From the NCBI RefSeq assembly GCF_024171765.1, contig NZ_JAMTCI010000001.1:496001-560000 (forward strand): a DNA stretch of 64,000 bases. Reading direction: 5' to 3'. The translations under genes were made by a program, and so were the position numbers. The notes below the pieces were generated by a model. That model saw only the letters and a list, made by a program, of their open reading frames with translations. It searched no databases and was not told the DNA's origin. This document shows positions 52,004 through 63,373 of the stretch, in pieces; positions within the stretch are counted from its first letter, which is position 1, and every line of letters starts with the position of its first letter. The stretch comes from Williamsia deligens. Its GTDB lineage: Bacteria; Actinomycetota; Actinomycetes; Mycobacteriales; Mycobacteriaceae.

Positions 52004-52041
52004 TTGACGCCATCTTGAGACGAGAATACGGTTTCGTCTCA
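52004..52041 (+). promoter_or_regulatory. Promoter and palindromic operator of the DUF2236 gene
   Basis: A TTGACG -35 (52004-52009) and TACGGT -10 (52027-52032) are 17 bases apart. A perfect inverted repeat TGAGACGA-N10-TCGTCTCA (52016-52041) encloses the -10 and ends on the A of the ATG. The geometry fits a TetR-type repressor blocking a leaderless gene; no such regulator is encoded nearby. Confidence 0.75.
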
Positions 52042-53024
52042 TGACGTCATCGTCCGTGCGGCCGGCCATCGACGTCCCGTTCGGTCCGGGCTCGGCCAGC
52101 TGGCGCTTCTTCGGCGGCTGGCACGGCATGCTCATGGGGCTGTGGTCCGGGTCCATGCAGAACATGCACCCGAAACTCGGCGAGGCCGTCTGGGAGCACT
52201 CGGACTTCTTCGGCGAGCGGTGGCAACGCCTGATGCGCTCGCTCTACCCGATCATCGGCGTCGTGTTCGACCCCGACGGGGAGCAGACCGGGCACGAGAT
52301 CCGCGACTACCACCGGGACATCAAGGGCGTCATGCCCGACGGGTCGCGCTATCACGCGCTCGATCCCGACGTCTTCTACTGGGCCCACGCCACCTTCTGG
52401 TTCGGCGCCGTGCGGTGCGCCGAGTACTTCGGCCCGCCGATCACCGAGGCCGACAAGCGCGTCATGTTCGACGAGTCCCGGGCCTGGTACGCCAGATACG
52501 GCGTCAGCATGCGTCCGTGCCCGGAGACCTACGAGGACTTCCTGGCCTACTGGGATCACGTGTGCCGCCACGTCCTGCGCGACCACCCGGCCGTACGCAC
52601 CGTCCTGGACATCTCCGAACTCCCGCCACCCCCGTTCCTGCGCGGGCTCCCGGACGTGGTCTGGCGGCAGCTCGCGAAGCCCGTCGGACGCGGATTCCTC
52701 TGGGTCACGACCGGCCTCTACGACGAACCCGTCCGCGAGATGCTCGGCCTCACATGGACCGACCGCGACGAGAAGGTGCTGCGCCTCGCGGGTCGATGGT
52801 TCGACCGCGCCTTCCGACTGCTCCCCCACCGACTGCGGATGCATCCGCGTGCCCGCGACGGATGGGACAGGGCCACGGGACGACTCGCTCCGGGGACGTC
52901 ACCGGTCGAGACACCGGTACGCAACCTGCCGCCCCGCGAGCAGTGGGGGTCGTCGATGCACTACTGCCCCGTGACCGCTGCCCGACGAGCGAATCTGCCG
53001 TGGGACCGCAGCGCCGAAAACTGA
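52041..53024 (+). CDS. DUF2236 (MpaB-like oxygenase) family protein
   Basis: A 327-residue protein of the DUF2236 family, related to the latex-clearing oxygenase Lcp and MpaB, which carry heme. Conserved segments are DPDVFYWAHATFWFGAVRCAEYF near residue 107 and the HVCRHVL region near residue 174. Several family members oxidise hydrophobic compounds, but no substrate is known here. The start ATG follows a leaderless-type promoter with a strong operator. It ends with the stop codon inside an iron-box-like site used by the next gene. Confidence 0.85.
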   Translation: MTSSSVRPAIDVPFGPGSASWRFFGGWHGMLMGLWSGSMQNMHPKLGEAVWEHSDFFGERWQRLMRSLYPIIGVVFDPDGEQTGHEIRDYHRDIKGVMPDGSRYHALDPDVFYWAHATFWFGAVRCAEYFGPPITEADKRVMFDESRAWYARYGVSMRPCPETYEDFLAYWDHVCRHVLRDHPAVRTVLDISELPPPPFLRGLPDVVWRQLAKPVGRGFLWVTTGLYDEPVREMLGLTWTDRDEKVLRLAGRWFDRAFRLLPHRLRMHPRARDGWDRATGRLAPGTSPVETPVRNLPPREQWGSSMHYCPVTAARRANLPWDRSAEN

Positions 53025-53040
53025 GGTAAGGGTTGCCTTT
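53022..53040 (+). promoter_or_regulatory. Iron-box-like site 1 before the DUF1540 gene
   Basis: The 19-mer TGAGGTAAGGGTTGCCTTT resembles the IdeR/DtxR consensus, with 15 of 19 matching by hand. It contains AAGGGTTGCCT, repeated 34 bases downstream. It overlaps the DUF2236 stop codon. Confidence 0.4.
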
Positions 53041-53060
53041 TCGGCATCGATGTCCGATTC

Positions 53061-53079
53061 GAAGGGTTGCCTGACCTTG
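53061..53079 (+). promoter_or_regulatory. Iron-box-like site 2 before the DUF1540 gene
   Basis: GAAGGGTTGCCTGACCTTG contains the AAGGGTTGCCT element again and an AAGG/CCTT inverted repeat. About 13 of 19 positions agree with the IdeR consensus. Two similar sites upstream of a cysteine-rich gene strengthen a metal-related reading. Confidence 0.4.
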
Positions 53080-53185
53080 CTGGTGCGATTCCGGCATCTC
53101 TCCTATCGTCACCGTCAGACACGCGGTTCGACGACCCGCATCGCGTGATCGCCAGCCCGATCGACCGCGACACCCGGAGGTTCTG

Positions 53186-53485
53186 ATGGCCACTCTCGAG
53201 ATGCCCAGCGTCAGCGAATGCAGCGTCAGCAGCTGCTCGTACAACCACGACGGCTGCCACGCCTTCGCCATCAACGTCAGCGGTGAGAACGGGACCGCCG
53301 ACTGCGCGACCTTCATCCCGCTGTCGGTCAAGGGCGGCCTCGACGTCGTCTCCCCGCAGGTGGGCGCATGCCAGCGGTCGGACTGCGAGCACAACGCGAA
53401 CCTCGAGTGCACCGCGGCCGCCGTCCGCATCGGCGCCGGCGAGAGCTCGGACACCGCGAACTGTCTCACCTACAGCAAGGGCTGA
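53186..53485 (+). CDS. DUF1540 cysteine-rich protein, two four-cysteine modules
   Basis: A 99-residue protein with eight cysteines in two similar clusters: C-x4-C-x6-C-x15-C (residues 12-40) and C-x4-C-x7-C-x17-C (62-93). Each begins with C-x4-C and ends with a TADC/TANC segment, the DUF1540 pattern. Cysteine spacing suggests metal binding. GGAGG precedes the ATG. Two iron-box-like sites and the leader of about 80 bases suggest regulation by iron, but this is inference. A strong terminator follows. Confidence 0.88.
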   Translation: MATLEMPSVSECSVSSCSYNHDGCHAFAINVSGENGTADCATFIPLSVKGGLDVVSPQVGACQRSDCEHNANLECTAAAVRIGAGESSDTANCLTYSKG

Positions 53486-53511
53486 TCGGGACACACGTCG
53501 CACGTCATCGC

Positions 53512-53543
53512 AGAACGCCCCGCCCTCACCGGCGGGGCGTTCT
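53512..53543. terminator. Strong terminator after the DUF1540 gene
   Basis: A 13-bp perfect stem (AGAACGCCCCGCC with GGCGGGGCGTTCT) has a six-base loop. It sits between convergent genes and could serve both. Confidence 0.8.
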
Positions 53544-53567
53544 CGCGTCTGCGGTCCGACCGACTCC

Positions 53568-54383
53568 TCAGCGGCGCAACCGCGAGGGCGCGCGCCTGTC
53601 GTCCACCGGCCACGCCTGCGGCTCGGTCACCGGCCCGGTGCGCGTGGGCCCGAGCGTCAGGGCGGCGAACACGAGCGACGCCACGACGCCGATCGCCGCG
53701 ACGATCGCGTGGCCGGTGTAGGCCGACCACAGCACGGGGCCGACCATCCCGACGACGGCGACAGTCGCGGCGGTGACCGGGCCCCACCCCGACTCGCGGG
53801 TCGACGTCGGCACCAGGACGAGCAGCGCACCCACCATGAACAGCGACCCGATCACGTCGCTCGGGCGGTGCGCACCGACCTCCATCAGCCCCTGCCCCAC
53901 CAGCGTGACCCAGAAGGCCCCGACGACCGCGCCGAGCGGGGCGAGCGGACGCGGCGCCGCGCGGATCGCGGCCGCGACACATCCCGCCGCCGCCGCGGTG
54001 TGGCCGCTGGGGAACGTGTTGTAGGCGGCACGGATGATGTCGATCAATTCCGGCCGCGGCAGGATGACCGTCCGCAGGGCCCGCGCGACGACCACGCCCA
54101 CCACCGGCAGGATCAGCAACGGGATGATGCTCGCGCGTCGACGGGACAGCAGGCCCAGCGCGACGACGACGATCCCGGCGACCACCCACAGGCGGGGGTC
54201 GGTGACGCGCTCGAACCCGATGCGATGCACCAGTTCCCGCCACGAGTCGGCGCCGTTCATCTCTTCGTACAGGCGCTGGTCGACGCGCTGGCCGGGCCGG
54301 GTCCAGACGGCGACGACGTAGACAGCGGCCATCGCCGCGAGCAGCAGCACGCTGCCCGTGATCCGCGCCGCCATCTCCTTCAT
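53568..54383 (-). CDS. PAP2-family phosphatase (membrane)
   Basis: A 271-residue integral membrane protein with about six helices. The phosphatase motifs are RTVILPRPE, then PSGHTAA and GAHRPSDVIGS, in the order of the type 2 phosphatidic acid phosphatase family. It would dephosphorylate a lipid phosphate or undecaprenyl pyrophosphate. The start could be ATG 54383 or 54374. Confidence 0.9.
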   Translation of the reverse strand: MKEMAARITGSVLLLAAMAAVYVVAVWTRPGQRVDQRLYEEMNGADSWRELVHRIGFERVTDPRLWVVAGIVVVALGLLSRRRASIIPLLILPVVGVVVARALRTVILPRPELIDIIRAAYNTFPSGHTAAAAGCVAAAIRAAPRPLAPLGAVVGAFWVTLVGQGLMEVGAHRPSDVIGSLFMVGALLVLVPTSTRESGWGPVTAATVAVVGMVGPVLWSAYTGHAIVAAIGVVASLVFAALTLGPTRTGPVTEPQAWPVDDRRAPSRLRR

Positions 54384-54404
54384 CCGGGCAAGGCTACCGG
54401 CGGA

Positions 54405-55670
54405 TCAGCGCGTGATCCGGTAGCGGACGAAGGCCGGCACCGCGAGCGCCGCGACCACCGTGAGCATCACCACAGCCAGACCACCCCCGGCCGTCGTGAC
54501 CGCCACCCCGGCGACCGCCGCGACCCCGCCGTGCGCCACGTCGGCGATCCGCGGCCCCCCGGCGACGACGACGGTGAACACACCCTGCAGACGTCCGCGG
54601 ACGTCGTCGTTGGCCGCCGACTGCAGCATCGACTGCCGGAACGCCGCCGAGGCCATGTCCGCCGCCCCGCCCACCATGAGCAGTGCGATCACGATCGGCA
54701 GCACGGGCAGCGCGTTGCCGTGGGCGAAGGCGACCGCCACCCCGGACCCGGCGATGGCCAGACCCCAGACGACGATGCAGATGATCACGGCGAGACCCTG
54801 CCGCTCGACCCGGGACACCCACCCCGAGAACACACCACCGACCACCGCGCCGGCACCGATCGCGGCGAACAGCAGCGCGAAGGCGATGCCGCCGTCCTCG
54901 GGTCCGCCGAAGTTCTCGTGGGCCATCTGCGGGAACAGCGCCCGGGGCATGCCGAAGATCATCGCGATGAGGTCGACGACGAAGGACATGAGCAGCACCT
55001 TGTGGCCCCGCAGGTAGCGGAACCCGTCGATGACCGACCTCAGGCCGGCCACCCGCGGCGAGGACGCGTCACGCTCCGGCTTCAGCGACGGCAACGCCAC
55101 GACGGCCCACAGCGTGGCGAACAGGAAGATCGTGTCGACGAGATAGAGCGTCGAGTACCCGAGCTGCGGGATGAGCGCCCCGCCCACCACGGGCCCGACG
55201 ATCGCGCCCGCCTGCATCACCGTCATGTTGAGCGAGTTGGCCGCGGGCAGGTCCGCGATCGGGACGATCTTGGGCAGGATCGCCGACTTCGTCGGCTGGT
55301 TGACCGCGAAGAACGCCTGTTGCACGGCGAACAGCGACAGGATGATCCACACGTTGTTCAGTCCGACCGCGGCTTGCAGCCAGAACAGCGCACTGCACCC
55401 GATGAGGCCGATGGTCGTGATGATGAGCAGCACACGACGATCGACGACGTCGGCGACGGCCCCACCCCAGAGGCCGAACACGACGAGCGGGACGAGACCG
55501 AACAACCCGGCGAGCCCGACGTACGCGGAACTGCCGGTGACGGAGTAGATCTGGGCCGGGACGGCGACGACCGTCAGCTGGGCACCGATGACCGTGACGA
55601 TGTTGGCGGTCCACAGGCGTCGGAACTGCGGACTGCGCAGCGGCGCGGTGTCGGCGAGAAGACCCGCCAT
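54405..55670 (-). CDS. MFS efflux transporter (EntS-like MFS_3 type)
   Basis: A 421-residue transporter of the MFS_3 group with 12 membrane segments. SPQFRRLWTANIVTVIGAQLTVVAVPAQIY near the N-terminus, GGAVADVVDRRVLL near residue 69 and the AANDDVRGRLQGVFTVVVAGGPRIADVAHGG segment near residue 357 fit the family, which contains siderophore and drug exporters. ATG 55670 overlaps the pdxH stop by one base (TGATG). The substrate is unknown. Confidence 0.9.
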   Translation of the reverse strand: MAGLLADTAPLRSPQFRRLWTANIVTVIGAQLTVVAVPAQIYSVTGSSAYVGLAGLFGLVPLVVFGLWGGAVADVVDRRVLLIITTIGLIGCSALFWLQAAVGLNNVWIILSLFAVQQAFFAVNQPTKSAILPKIVPIADLPAANSLNMTVMQAGAIVGPVVGGALIPQLGYSTLYLVDTIFLFATLWAVVALPSLKPERDASSPRVAGLRSVIDGFRYLRGHKVLLMSFVVDLIAMIFGMPRALFPQMAHENFGGPEDGGIAFALLFAAIGAGAVVGGVFSGWVSRVERQGLAVIICIVVWGLAIAGSGVAVAFAHGNALPVLPIVIALLMVGGAADMASAAFRQSMLQSAANDDVRGRLQGVFTVVVAGGPRIADVAHGGVAAVAGVAVTTAGGGLAVVMLTVVAALAVPAFVRYRITR

Positions 55671-56353
55671 CAGGGCTGGAGCCGCGCGACGGTCCAGCCG
55701 TCGTCGGTGCGTGTCGCGCGCACGCGGTTGTGCAGCCGGTTGGCGCGACCCTGCCAGAACTCGACGACGCGTGGTTCGATCCGGAATCCGCCCCACCCGT
55801 CGGGCAGCGGGATCGGGCCGTCGTCCTCGGATGCGCCGAACCGTCGCTCGGCCTCATCGGCCCGCTGCGCCAGCGCTTCCCGCGACTCGATCGGTCGGGA
55901 CTGGTCGGAGGCGACCGCACCCAACCGCGACCCTCGCGGCCGGCTGTCCCAATAGGCGGCGGTCTCGTCACGGTCGACGCGCACGACCGCGCCGCGCACA
56001 TGGACCTGGCGTTCCATCGCCACCCACGGGAAGGTCGCCGACGCGACGGGGTTCGCGTCGAGATGACGGCCCTTGTCGGAGCCGAAGTTCGTGTAGAAGA
56101 CGATCCCCCGGGCGTCGACCGCCTTGCAGAGCACGGTGCGGGTGGCGGGCGCGCCGTCGGGGTCGACGGTCGCCACGACCATGGCGTTGGGCTCGGGGAC
56201 CTGCGCCGCGACCGCCTCGGCGAGCCACCGCTCGAACAGGTCGAGCCAGATCGGTTCGCCGGTGAGCCAGTCCGGCTCGAGGTCGTCGTCACCACCCGAC
56301 CGATACCCGACCCGCATCGCCGAGACGTCCACCGCTTCGCCAGTCACGCGCAT
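55670..56353 (-). CDS. pdxH: Pyridoxine/pyridoxamine 5'-phosphate oxidase
   Basis: A 227-residue FMN enzyme that forms pyridoxal phosphate. Family segments: EPNAMVVATVDPDGAPATRTVLCKAVDARGIVFYTNFGSDKGRHL near residue 55 and the FMN-binding FPWVAMERQVHVRGAVVRV near residue 109, ending with EFWQGRANRLHNRVRA. This is the full PdxH length. ATG 56353 follows GGGAG. It is coupled to the MFS gene and also resembles the actinobacterial arrangement in which pdxH lies near citrate synthase. Confidence 0.93.
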   Translation of the reverse strand: MRVTGEAVDVSAMRVGYRSGGDDDLEPDWLTGEPIWLDLFERWLAEAVAAQVPEPNAMVVATVDPDGAPATRTVLCKAVDARGIVFYTNFGSDKGRHLDANPVASATFPWVAMERQVHVRGAVVRVDRDETAAYWDSRPRGSRLGAVASDQSRPIESREALAQRADEAERRFGASEDDGPIPLPDGWGGFRIEPRVVEFWQGRANRLHNRVRATRTDDGWTVARLQP

Positions 56354-56449
56354 CGACGGTACTCCCGGTGGGGGACCTCCACCGGGACCGGTACTGCCTC
56401 CGCCCACGCGTTCTGTTCGGAACGCGCCCGTGGGGGTACCCCTGGATGC

Positions 56450-56848
56450 ATGACATCACTGACAGACACCCCGACCGTCGACTCCGCCCGCCAGAACCTG
56501 CCCCGCGCACTCGGCGCGGCGACCGCCCTCTACAGCGCCGCGCTGCTGGTCCGGCCGTCGCTCCTGGCCAAGCCCTGCGGATTCACCACGACGAACGACG
56601 TCCCCCGCTCGGTGGCGGTGCTCATCCGCGGGATCGCCGTCCGCGATCTGGCGAGCGGTGCGGCGATGGTCGCCGCGCCGCACGGAGCGCCGCTGCGGAC
56701 CGCGATCGCCGCGCGCGCCGCTTCCGACCTCGGCGACGCCGTCGTCTTCGGGACCGGACTGACCGGCCGACGCGCACCCAAGGTCGCGGCCTTCGCCGCG
56801 GCCTGGGGTGCGCTGTGCGCGGCGAGTGCGGTCGTCGCCCGCACCTGA
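56450..56848 (+). CDS. Small hydrophobic hypothetical protein (DUF4267-like)
   Basis: A 132-residue protein with up to four hydrophobic segments and the segment RGIAVRDLASGAAMVA near residue 59, which resembles DUF4267-type membrane proteins. The assignment is tentative. It ends beside catalase with a small hairpin (56845-56859). Confidence 0.6.
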   Translation: MTSLTDTPTVDSARQNLPRALGAATALYSAALLVRPSLLAKPCGFTTTNDVPRSVAVLIRGIAVRDLASGAAMVAAPHGAPLRTAIAARAASDLGDAVVFGTGLTGRRAPKVAAFAAAWGALCAASAVVART

Positions 56849-56859
56849 GGATCCCTCAG
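56845..56859. terminator. Short hairpin between the small protein gene and catalase
   Basis: CTGAGG-ATC-CCTCAG forms a 6-bp stem with a three-base loop at the junction of two convergent genes and includes both stop codons. It is short, so its effect is uncertain. Confidence 0.4.
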
Positions 56860-58514
56860 CGCGCCACGACGACGTGCTCGTCGGGGACGCAGTGCGTCAT
56901 CGTCAGACCGGTGACGTCGCGCGGACCGTTGTCGCCCAGTCCCTTCCGGCGCATCTCCTCCTCGTCGGAGAGGGTCTGGGACGGCAGCGGCTCCAGGTCA
57001 CGGACGTCGTCGGCGGAGAGGCCGAGGCCCTGACCGACGCGGGCGCCGAGCTCGTCGTCGGCCATGAAGAAGTGCCACACCATTCGCTGCTGGACCTCCG
57101 GGACGGCCTCGCCGATGTTCGCGACCAGATTCGCGACGAGGTCGTCCTTCTCCCACTGCTCCAGCAGTTGGTAGCGCTCGCCGGCCTGCTGGTAGTCGTT
57201 GGTCAACGGGATGCGGGACCGCGTCACCCGACCGTGGATCTCGGAGCCAGTCTCGTCGGTCGACGGTGCCTGCGCCTCGCGCAGTCCCCCGGTGACCGAC
57301 GGCTCGTAGTTCACGTGGGGGTTGGTGCCGCTGTCGTCGACGGAGTACATCATCGGTCCGCCCTGCTGGTTCGTCGCGACGTGGGCGTTCTTCGCCTGGT
57401 TCACCGGTAGCTGCAGGTAGTTCGGCCCGACGCGGTAGCGCTGGGTGTCGGAGTACGAGAACGTCCGCCCGACGAGCATCTTGTCGTCGGAGAACTCGAG
57501 CCCGTCGACCAGCACGCCGGTGCCGAACGCGATCTGCTCGTTCTCGGCGAAGTGGTGGGCGACGTTGGCGGTCAACGTCATCCGCCCGACGAGCTGCGGC
57601 GGGAAGTCGTTCTCGGGCCACACCTTGGTGTCGTCGAGGGGGTCGAAGTCGAGCTCGGGGTGATCGGTGTCGTCCATGAGCTGCACCAGCAGATCCCACG
57701 ACGGGTGGTCGCCGGCCTCGATCCTGTCGTACAGGTCCTTGCTCGCGTGCCCCAGGTCGTTCGCCTGGATCGCGGCGGCGTCGGCCTCGGTCAGGCTGGC
57801 CACTCCGACCGTGGGGATCCAATGGTACTTCACCAGTTTCGTGTCACCGTCGGTGTTGACCCAGCGATAGGTGTTGACCCCGAAGCCCTGCATCGTGCGG
57901 TAGTTCGCCGGGATCCCCCGCGGCGAGAAAAGGTTCACCAGCATGTGGGTCGCCTCGGGCGTCTGCGACATGAAGTCGAAGATGCGCGCGGGTTCCTGCC
58001 GGAACGTGACGGGGTCGGGCTTGAGAGCGTGGATGACGTCGGGGAACTTCACCGCGTCCCGGATGAAGAAGACACCCAGGTTGTTGCCGACGAGGTCCCA
58101 GTTGCCGTCCTCGGTGTAGAACTTCACCGCGAACCCGCGGGGATCCCGCGCCGCCTCCGACGAGTCGCGGCCGCCGATGACGGTCGAGAAGCGGATGGCG
58201 ACGTCGGTGCGCTTGCCCTCCTCGGCGAACAGCTTCGCGCGGGTGAACTGGGCAATGGGCTCGTCGCCCCACCGGCCGGTGGCCTCGAAGTGCCCGTACG
58301 CCACGGCGCCACGGGCGTGCACGACGCGTTCGGGGATCCGCTCGCGGTCGAAGTGACTGACCTTCTCGAGGAAGTGGTAGTTCTCCAGCGTCGCCGGGCC
58401 GCGGGCGCCCACGGTCCGCTGGTTCTGGTTGTCGTGGACCGGGTGGCCCTGGCGGGTGGTCAACACCTCGCGGTCGTCGCCGGGCGTCGGTCCCTGTGCT
58501 GCCGTGTCTGTCAT
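56856..58514 (-). CDS. katA: Monofunctional heme catalase
   Basis: A 552-residue catalase. The distal histidine is at residue 66 ([11 protein letters not shown]), the asparagine near 145 ([12 protein letters not shown]), and the proximal heme ligand lies in [17 protein letters not shown]. The N-terminal extension and C-terminal tail are typical of the small-subunit clade. It breaks down hydrogen peroxide. The ATG at 58514 is clear although no ribosome binding site is obvious. Confidence 0.93.
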   Translation of the reverse strand: MTDTAAQGPTPGDDREVLTTRQGHPVHDNQNQRTVGARGPATLENYHFLEKVSHFDRERIPERVVHARGAVAYGHFEATGRWGDEPIAQFTRAKLFAEEGKRTDVAIRFSTVIGGRDSSEAARDPRGFAVKFYTEDGNWDLVGNNLGVFFIRDAVKFPDVIHALKPDPVTFRQEPARIFDFMSQTPEATHMLVNLFSPRGIPANYRTMQGFGVNTYRWVNTDGDTKLVKYHWIPTVGVASLTEADAAAIQANDLGHASKDLYDRIEAGDHPSWDLLVQLMDDTDHPELDFDPLDDTKVWPENDFPPQLVGRMTLTANVAHHFAENEQIAFGTGVLVDGLEFSDDKMLVGRTFSYSDTQRYRVGPNYLQLPVNQAKNAHVATNQQGGPMMYSVDDSGTNPHVNYEPSVTGGLREAQAPSTDETGSEIHGRVTRSRIPLTNDYQQAGERYQLLEQWEKDDLVANLVANIGEAVPEVQQRMVWHFFMADDELGARVGQGLGLSADDVRDLEPLPSQTLSDEEEMRRKGLGDNGPRDVTGLTMTHCVPDEHVVVAR

Positions 58515-58613
58515 GGGCGTCGGATGCCCACCCGGACGGGGCCCGAACCGTACGCGGGGGCGAGCACTACAGTCGCGGTGACAGCGTGGGGTTCCCGACG
58601 AAGGAGTCGAACC

Positions 58614-60951
<2,338 letters not shown>

Positions 60952-61064
60952 CGTCCCCCTCGGCCCGGCGTCGCGGGTCGCGGACCTGCGTGTCGGGCCC
61001 CTGCGGCCTCCCCACTGCACTAGGGTCGACAGAACCCCGAACTCTGGTGTGGTGAGGAGGGCAG

Positions 61065-62078
61065 ATGCGCGAACTGCGTGTCATCGGCATCGATGCCGAG
61101 AGTGGTTCGGTGATCTGCCGCGACCCCGACTCCGGTGACGAGTTCTCCGTCCCCGCGGACGATCGCCTCCGCGCGGCACTGCGCGGCGACATCTCCCGGA
61201 TCGGTCAGATCGAGATCGAGATGGAGAGCGCGCTGCGCCCGCGGGAGATCCAATCCCGCATCCGTGCCGGCGCCTCGGTCGCCCAGGTGGCGGCCGCGGC
61301 CGGTGTCTCGGTCGACAAGATCGAACGTTTCGCCCATCCCGTCCTGCTCGAGCGGTCCCGCGCCACTGAGCTCGCCGCGTCGTCGCACCCCCTGCGGATC
61401 GACGGTCCCGCGGTGTCGACCCTCGGCGAGGTCGTCGCGGCCGCGCTCGGCGCCCGCGGACACGACCCGGACGCCACCGAGTGGGACGCGTGGAAGGGCG
61501 ACGACGGTCGCTGGGTGGTCCAGGTGGCCTGGCGTGCCGGGCGCTCGGAGAACCGGGCGCATTGGCGTTATCTGCCGGGGTCGAGTGGCGGGACGACCGA
61601 CCCCCTCGACGAGATGGCCGACGAACTGACCGACGCGGACCTGTCGCGGCCGCTGAGCGGGACGGGATCGGTCGTCGCGCTGTCGACGCCGCCGTCCGCG
61701 CGTCCGGTACGCCCCGCACGCACGTCCGGACCCGGCGAGATCACCCTCGCGGCCGACGAGGTGATCCACGCCCAGCGCGCACGCTCACGACACTCCGACG
61801 ACGACGGACACATTCAGCCGCCCGTCCCCGAGATCGCCCAGCCCACAACGGCGTTCGACGAACCCCGGCGCACCCGCCCCGTCGATGACATCGACGACCT
61901 CGACCCCGACGACGTCCCCACCCGTGACACCCCGCTGCGCGAGGAGCCCACCCCCGCAGCGGAACAGCCCACATCTGACGACCCGTCCGCGCGTCGGCCG
62001 CGCAAGGCCTCCCGGAAGCCGAGCGTCCCCGCGTGGGAAGATGTGCTCCTGGGAGTGCGCAGCAACGGCAATCAGTAG
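61065..62078 (+). CDS. sepH: Septation protein SepH (DUF3071)
   Basis: A 337-residue protein with the N-terminal DUF3071 domain that contains a helix-turn-helix-like segment (ASVAQVAAAAGVSVDKIERFAHPVLLERS near residue 67) and EWDAWKGDDGRWVVQVAWRAG near residue 139, followed by a long disordered acidic/proline-rich region and the short conserved end VPAWEDVLLGVRS. SepH assists FtsZ assembly in Streptomyces and mycobacteria. GGTGAGGAGG precedes the ATG. A -10 box, TAGGGT, is near 61020. Confidence 0.93.
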   Translation: MRELRVIGIDAESGSVICRDPDSGDEFSVPADDRLRAALRGDISRIGQIEIEMESALRPREIQSRIRAGASVAQVAAAAGVSVDKIERFAHPVLLERSRATELAASSHPLRIDGPAVSTLGEVVAAALGARGHDPDATEWDAWKGDDGRWVVQVAWRAGRSENRAHWRYLPGSSGGTTDPLDEMADELTDADLSRPLSGTGSVVALSTPPSARPVRPARTSGPGEITLAADEVIHAQRARSRHSDDDGHIQPPVPEIAQPTTAFDEPRRTRPVDDIDDLDPDDVPTRDTPLREEPTPAAEQPTSDDPSARRPRKASRKPSVPAWEDVLLGVRSNGNQ

Positions 62079-62096
62079 TACCCGAGGAGGGGCTCA

Positions 62097-62876
62097 GTGG
62101 GAGCGAACACAGGCATGCTGTGGTTCGTCGACAGCGAGGATCCCGTCGCCGACCTGCGATTCGGTGTCCGCAACGACGGCTCCGCCGCATCGCAGTTGGC
62201 CCAGGCCGCTGTCGGGGACGCCGTCCTGGTCCCCCGCGGCGAGACCACCCTCGACCGTGTCGCCGACGTCGCCCTGGACGAGATCGCTGTCGGATCCTTC
62301 GGTCGCATCGCGGTGATCGTCGGCGGACCTGTCGCCGTCGACCGCCCGTCGGGACTGTCGGAGACGGTGATCGGCGTCCGACCGGCGCGCACGGCCCATC
62401 TGATCGTCACCGACCTCGACCGGTCGTTCGGTGCGTTCGCCACCTGGGAGGACGGCACCCTGCGCCGCTCCTTCGCCTCCGATCCCGTCGACATCGTCGA
62501 GAACATCGGCCTGCCGTTCGTGTTCGAGCGGGAGTTCTGGGCGGGCGAACGCCCACTGCGCTACAACGAGGGCGTCATGCCCGATCCGCAGGCACTTCCG
62601 TTCCACCCCACCGAGTTCGCGGATCACGCGGCGTCGCAGTGGGTGGGTCTCCGTCTCACGCAACCGCATCCGGGTGATCCGCTCTCCCCCGCGCAGATTC
62701 CCGTGTCGCGCTTCGCAATCCGGCCCCCGGGTCACCAGCCCACGGCGCAGGACCACGAGACCGCCCGCGCGGGTCACGACGACCACCACGAGGCCCCGCC
62801 CGCAGCGGAGGCACCGGAACCCGACGTGTCCGCGCCGACGAAGGTCGCGCGGTGGTTCGGGTTCGGTCGCCGCTGA
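62097..62876 (+). CDS. DUF6928 family protein
   Basis: A 259-residue protein: MLWFVDSEDPVADLRF near the N-terminus, RRSFASDPVDIVENIGLPFVFEREFWAGERPL near residue 121 and LPFHPTEFADHAASQWVGLRL near residue 164. This matches DUF6928, found beside sepH in relatives; function is unknown. The tail is histidine/proline-rich and disordered. GAGGAGG precedes GTG 62097. It is probably cotranscribed with sepH. Confidence 0.85.
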   Translation: MGANTGMLWFVDSEDPVADLRFGVRNDGSAASQLAQAAVGDAVLVPRGETTLDRVADVALDEIAVGSFGRIAVIVGGPVAVDRPSGLSETVIGVRPARTAHLIVTDLDRSFGAFATWEDGTLRRSFASDPVDIVENIGLPFVFEREFWAGERPLRYNEGVMPDPQALPFHPTEFADHAASQWVGLRLTQPHPGDPLSPAQIPVSRFAIRPPGHQPTAQDHETARAGHDDHHEAPPAAEAPEPDVSAPTKVARWFGFGRR

Positions 62877-62914
62877 CCGTCGGCCATCGCTGATCGTCGG
62901 ACGGCGAAAATTCA

Positions 62915-62958
62915 CGCTGAGGTCGTCGCACCCCACGAGTCCTGCGACGACATCAGCG
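62915..62958. terminator. Long hairpin between the DUF6928 and DUF2537 genes
   Basis: A 16-bp stem (CGCTGAGGTCGTCGCA with TGCGACGACATCAGCG) has one mismatch and a 12-base loop. It lies between convergent genes, suitable for a bidirectional terminator. Its size is unusual. Confidence 0.6.
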
Positions 62959-63019
62959 ATGAACAGATCATACGTTGTGGAAATTAGGGATCGTCAACTG
63001 TCGTCGCCGGTCTGAACTG

Positions 63020-63295
63020 TCACACCGCTGCGGCCAGTGTGGTCGCCGCCACCAGTCCGACGGCCAGACCGACCAGCGCACCCCCGCCGATCCAGCGGAG
63101 CGTCGGGCGTCGCCGCCAGACCCACGCCGACGGTCCGATGCCGCCGCACACCACCACCACGGCGACCACGCCCAGGAGACGATCCGTCTGGGCGACGACG
63201 CCGTACACCCCGGTCACGACCCCCGCGGCGATGACCGCCGCCACCGCCGCCAGCACCAGACCGGGGCCCCACGGGGTCGGTTCAGGCGACGACAT
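63020..63295 (-). CDS. DUF2537 membrane protein
   Basis: A 91-residue protein with three likely membrane segments: VLAAVAAVIAAGVVTGVYGVVAQ, LLGVVAVVVVCGGIGPSAWVW and LRWIGGGALVGLAVGLVAATTLAAAV. It fits DUF2537 (M. tuberculosis Rv0882) and keeps the position beside sepH. Function is unknown. Confidence 0.85.
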   Translation of the reverse strand: MSSPEPTPWGPGLVLAAVAAVIAAGVVTGVYGVVAQTDRLLGVVAVVVVCGGIGPSAWVWRRRPTLRWIGGGALVGLAVGLVAATTLAAAV

Positions 63296-63373
63296 GGTTC
63301 ATTCTCTCCCCCGGCCGGGACTCGGTAGCGTCGAGGACATGGGTGTCGTGGTCGCGTCGAGGGGTGTCGTCCT

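Noticed and set aside
53283-55955. An 890-codon plus-strand open frame over DUF1540, PAP2 and MFS genes
   Set aside because: Dominated by aspartate, arginine and histidine runs and antisense to real membrane proteins.
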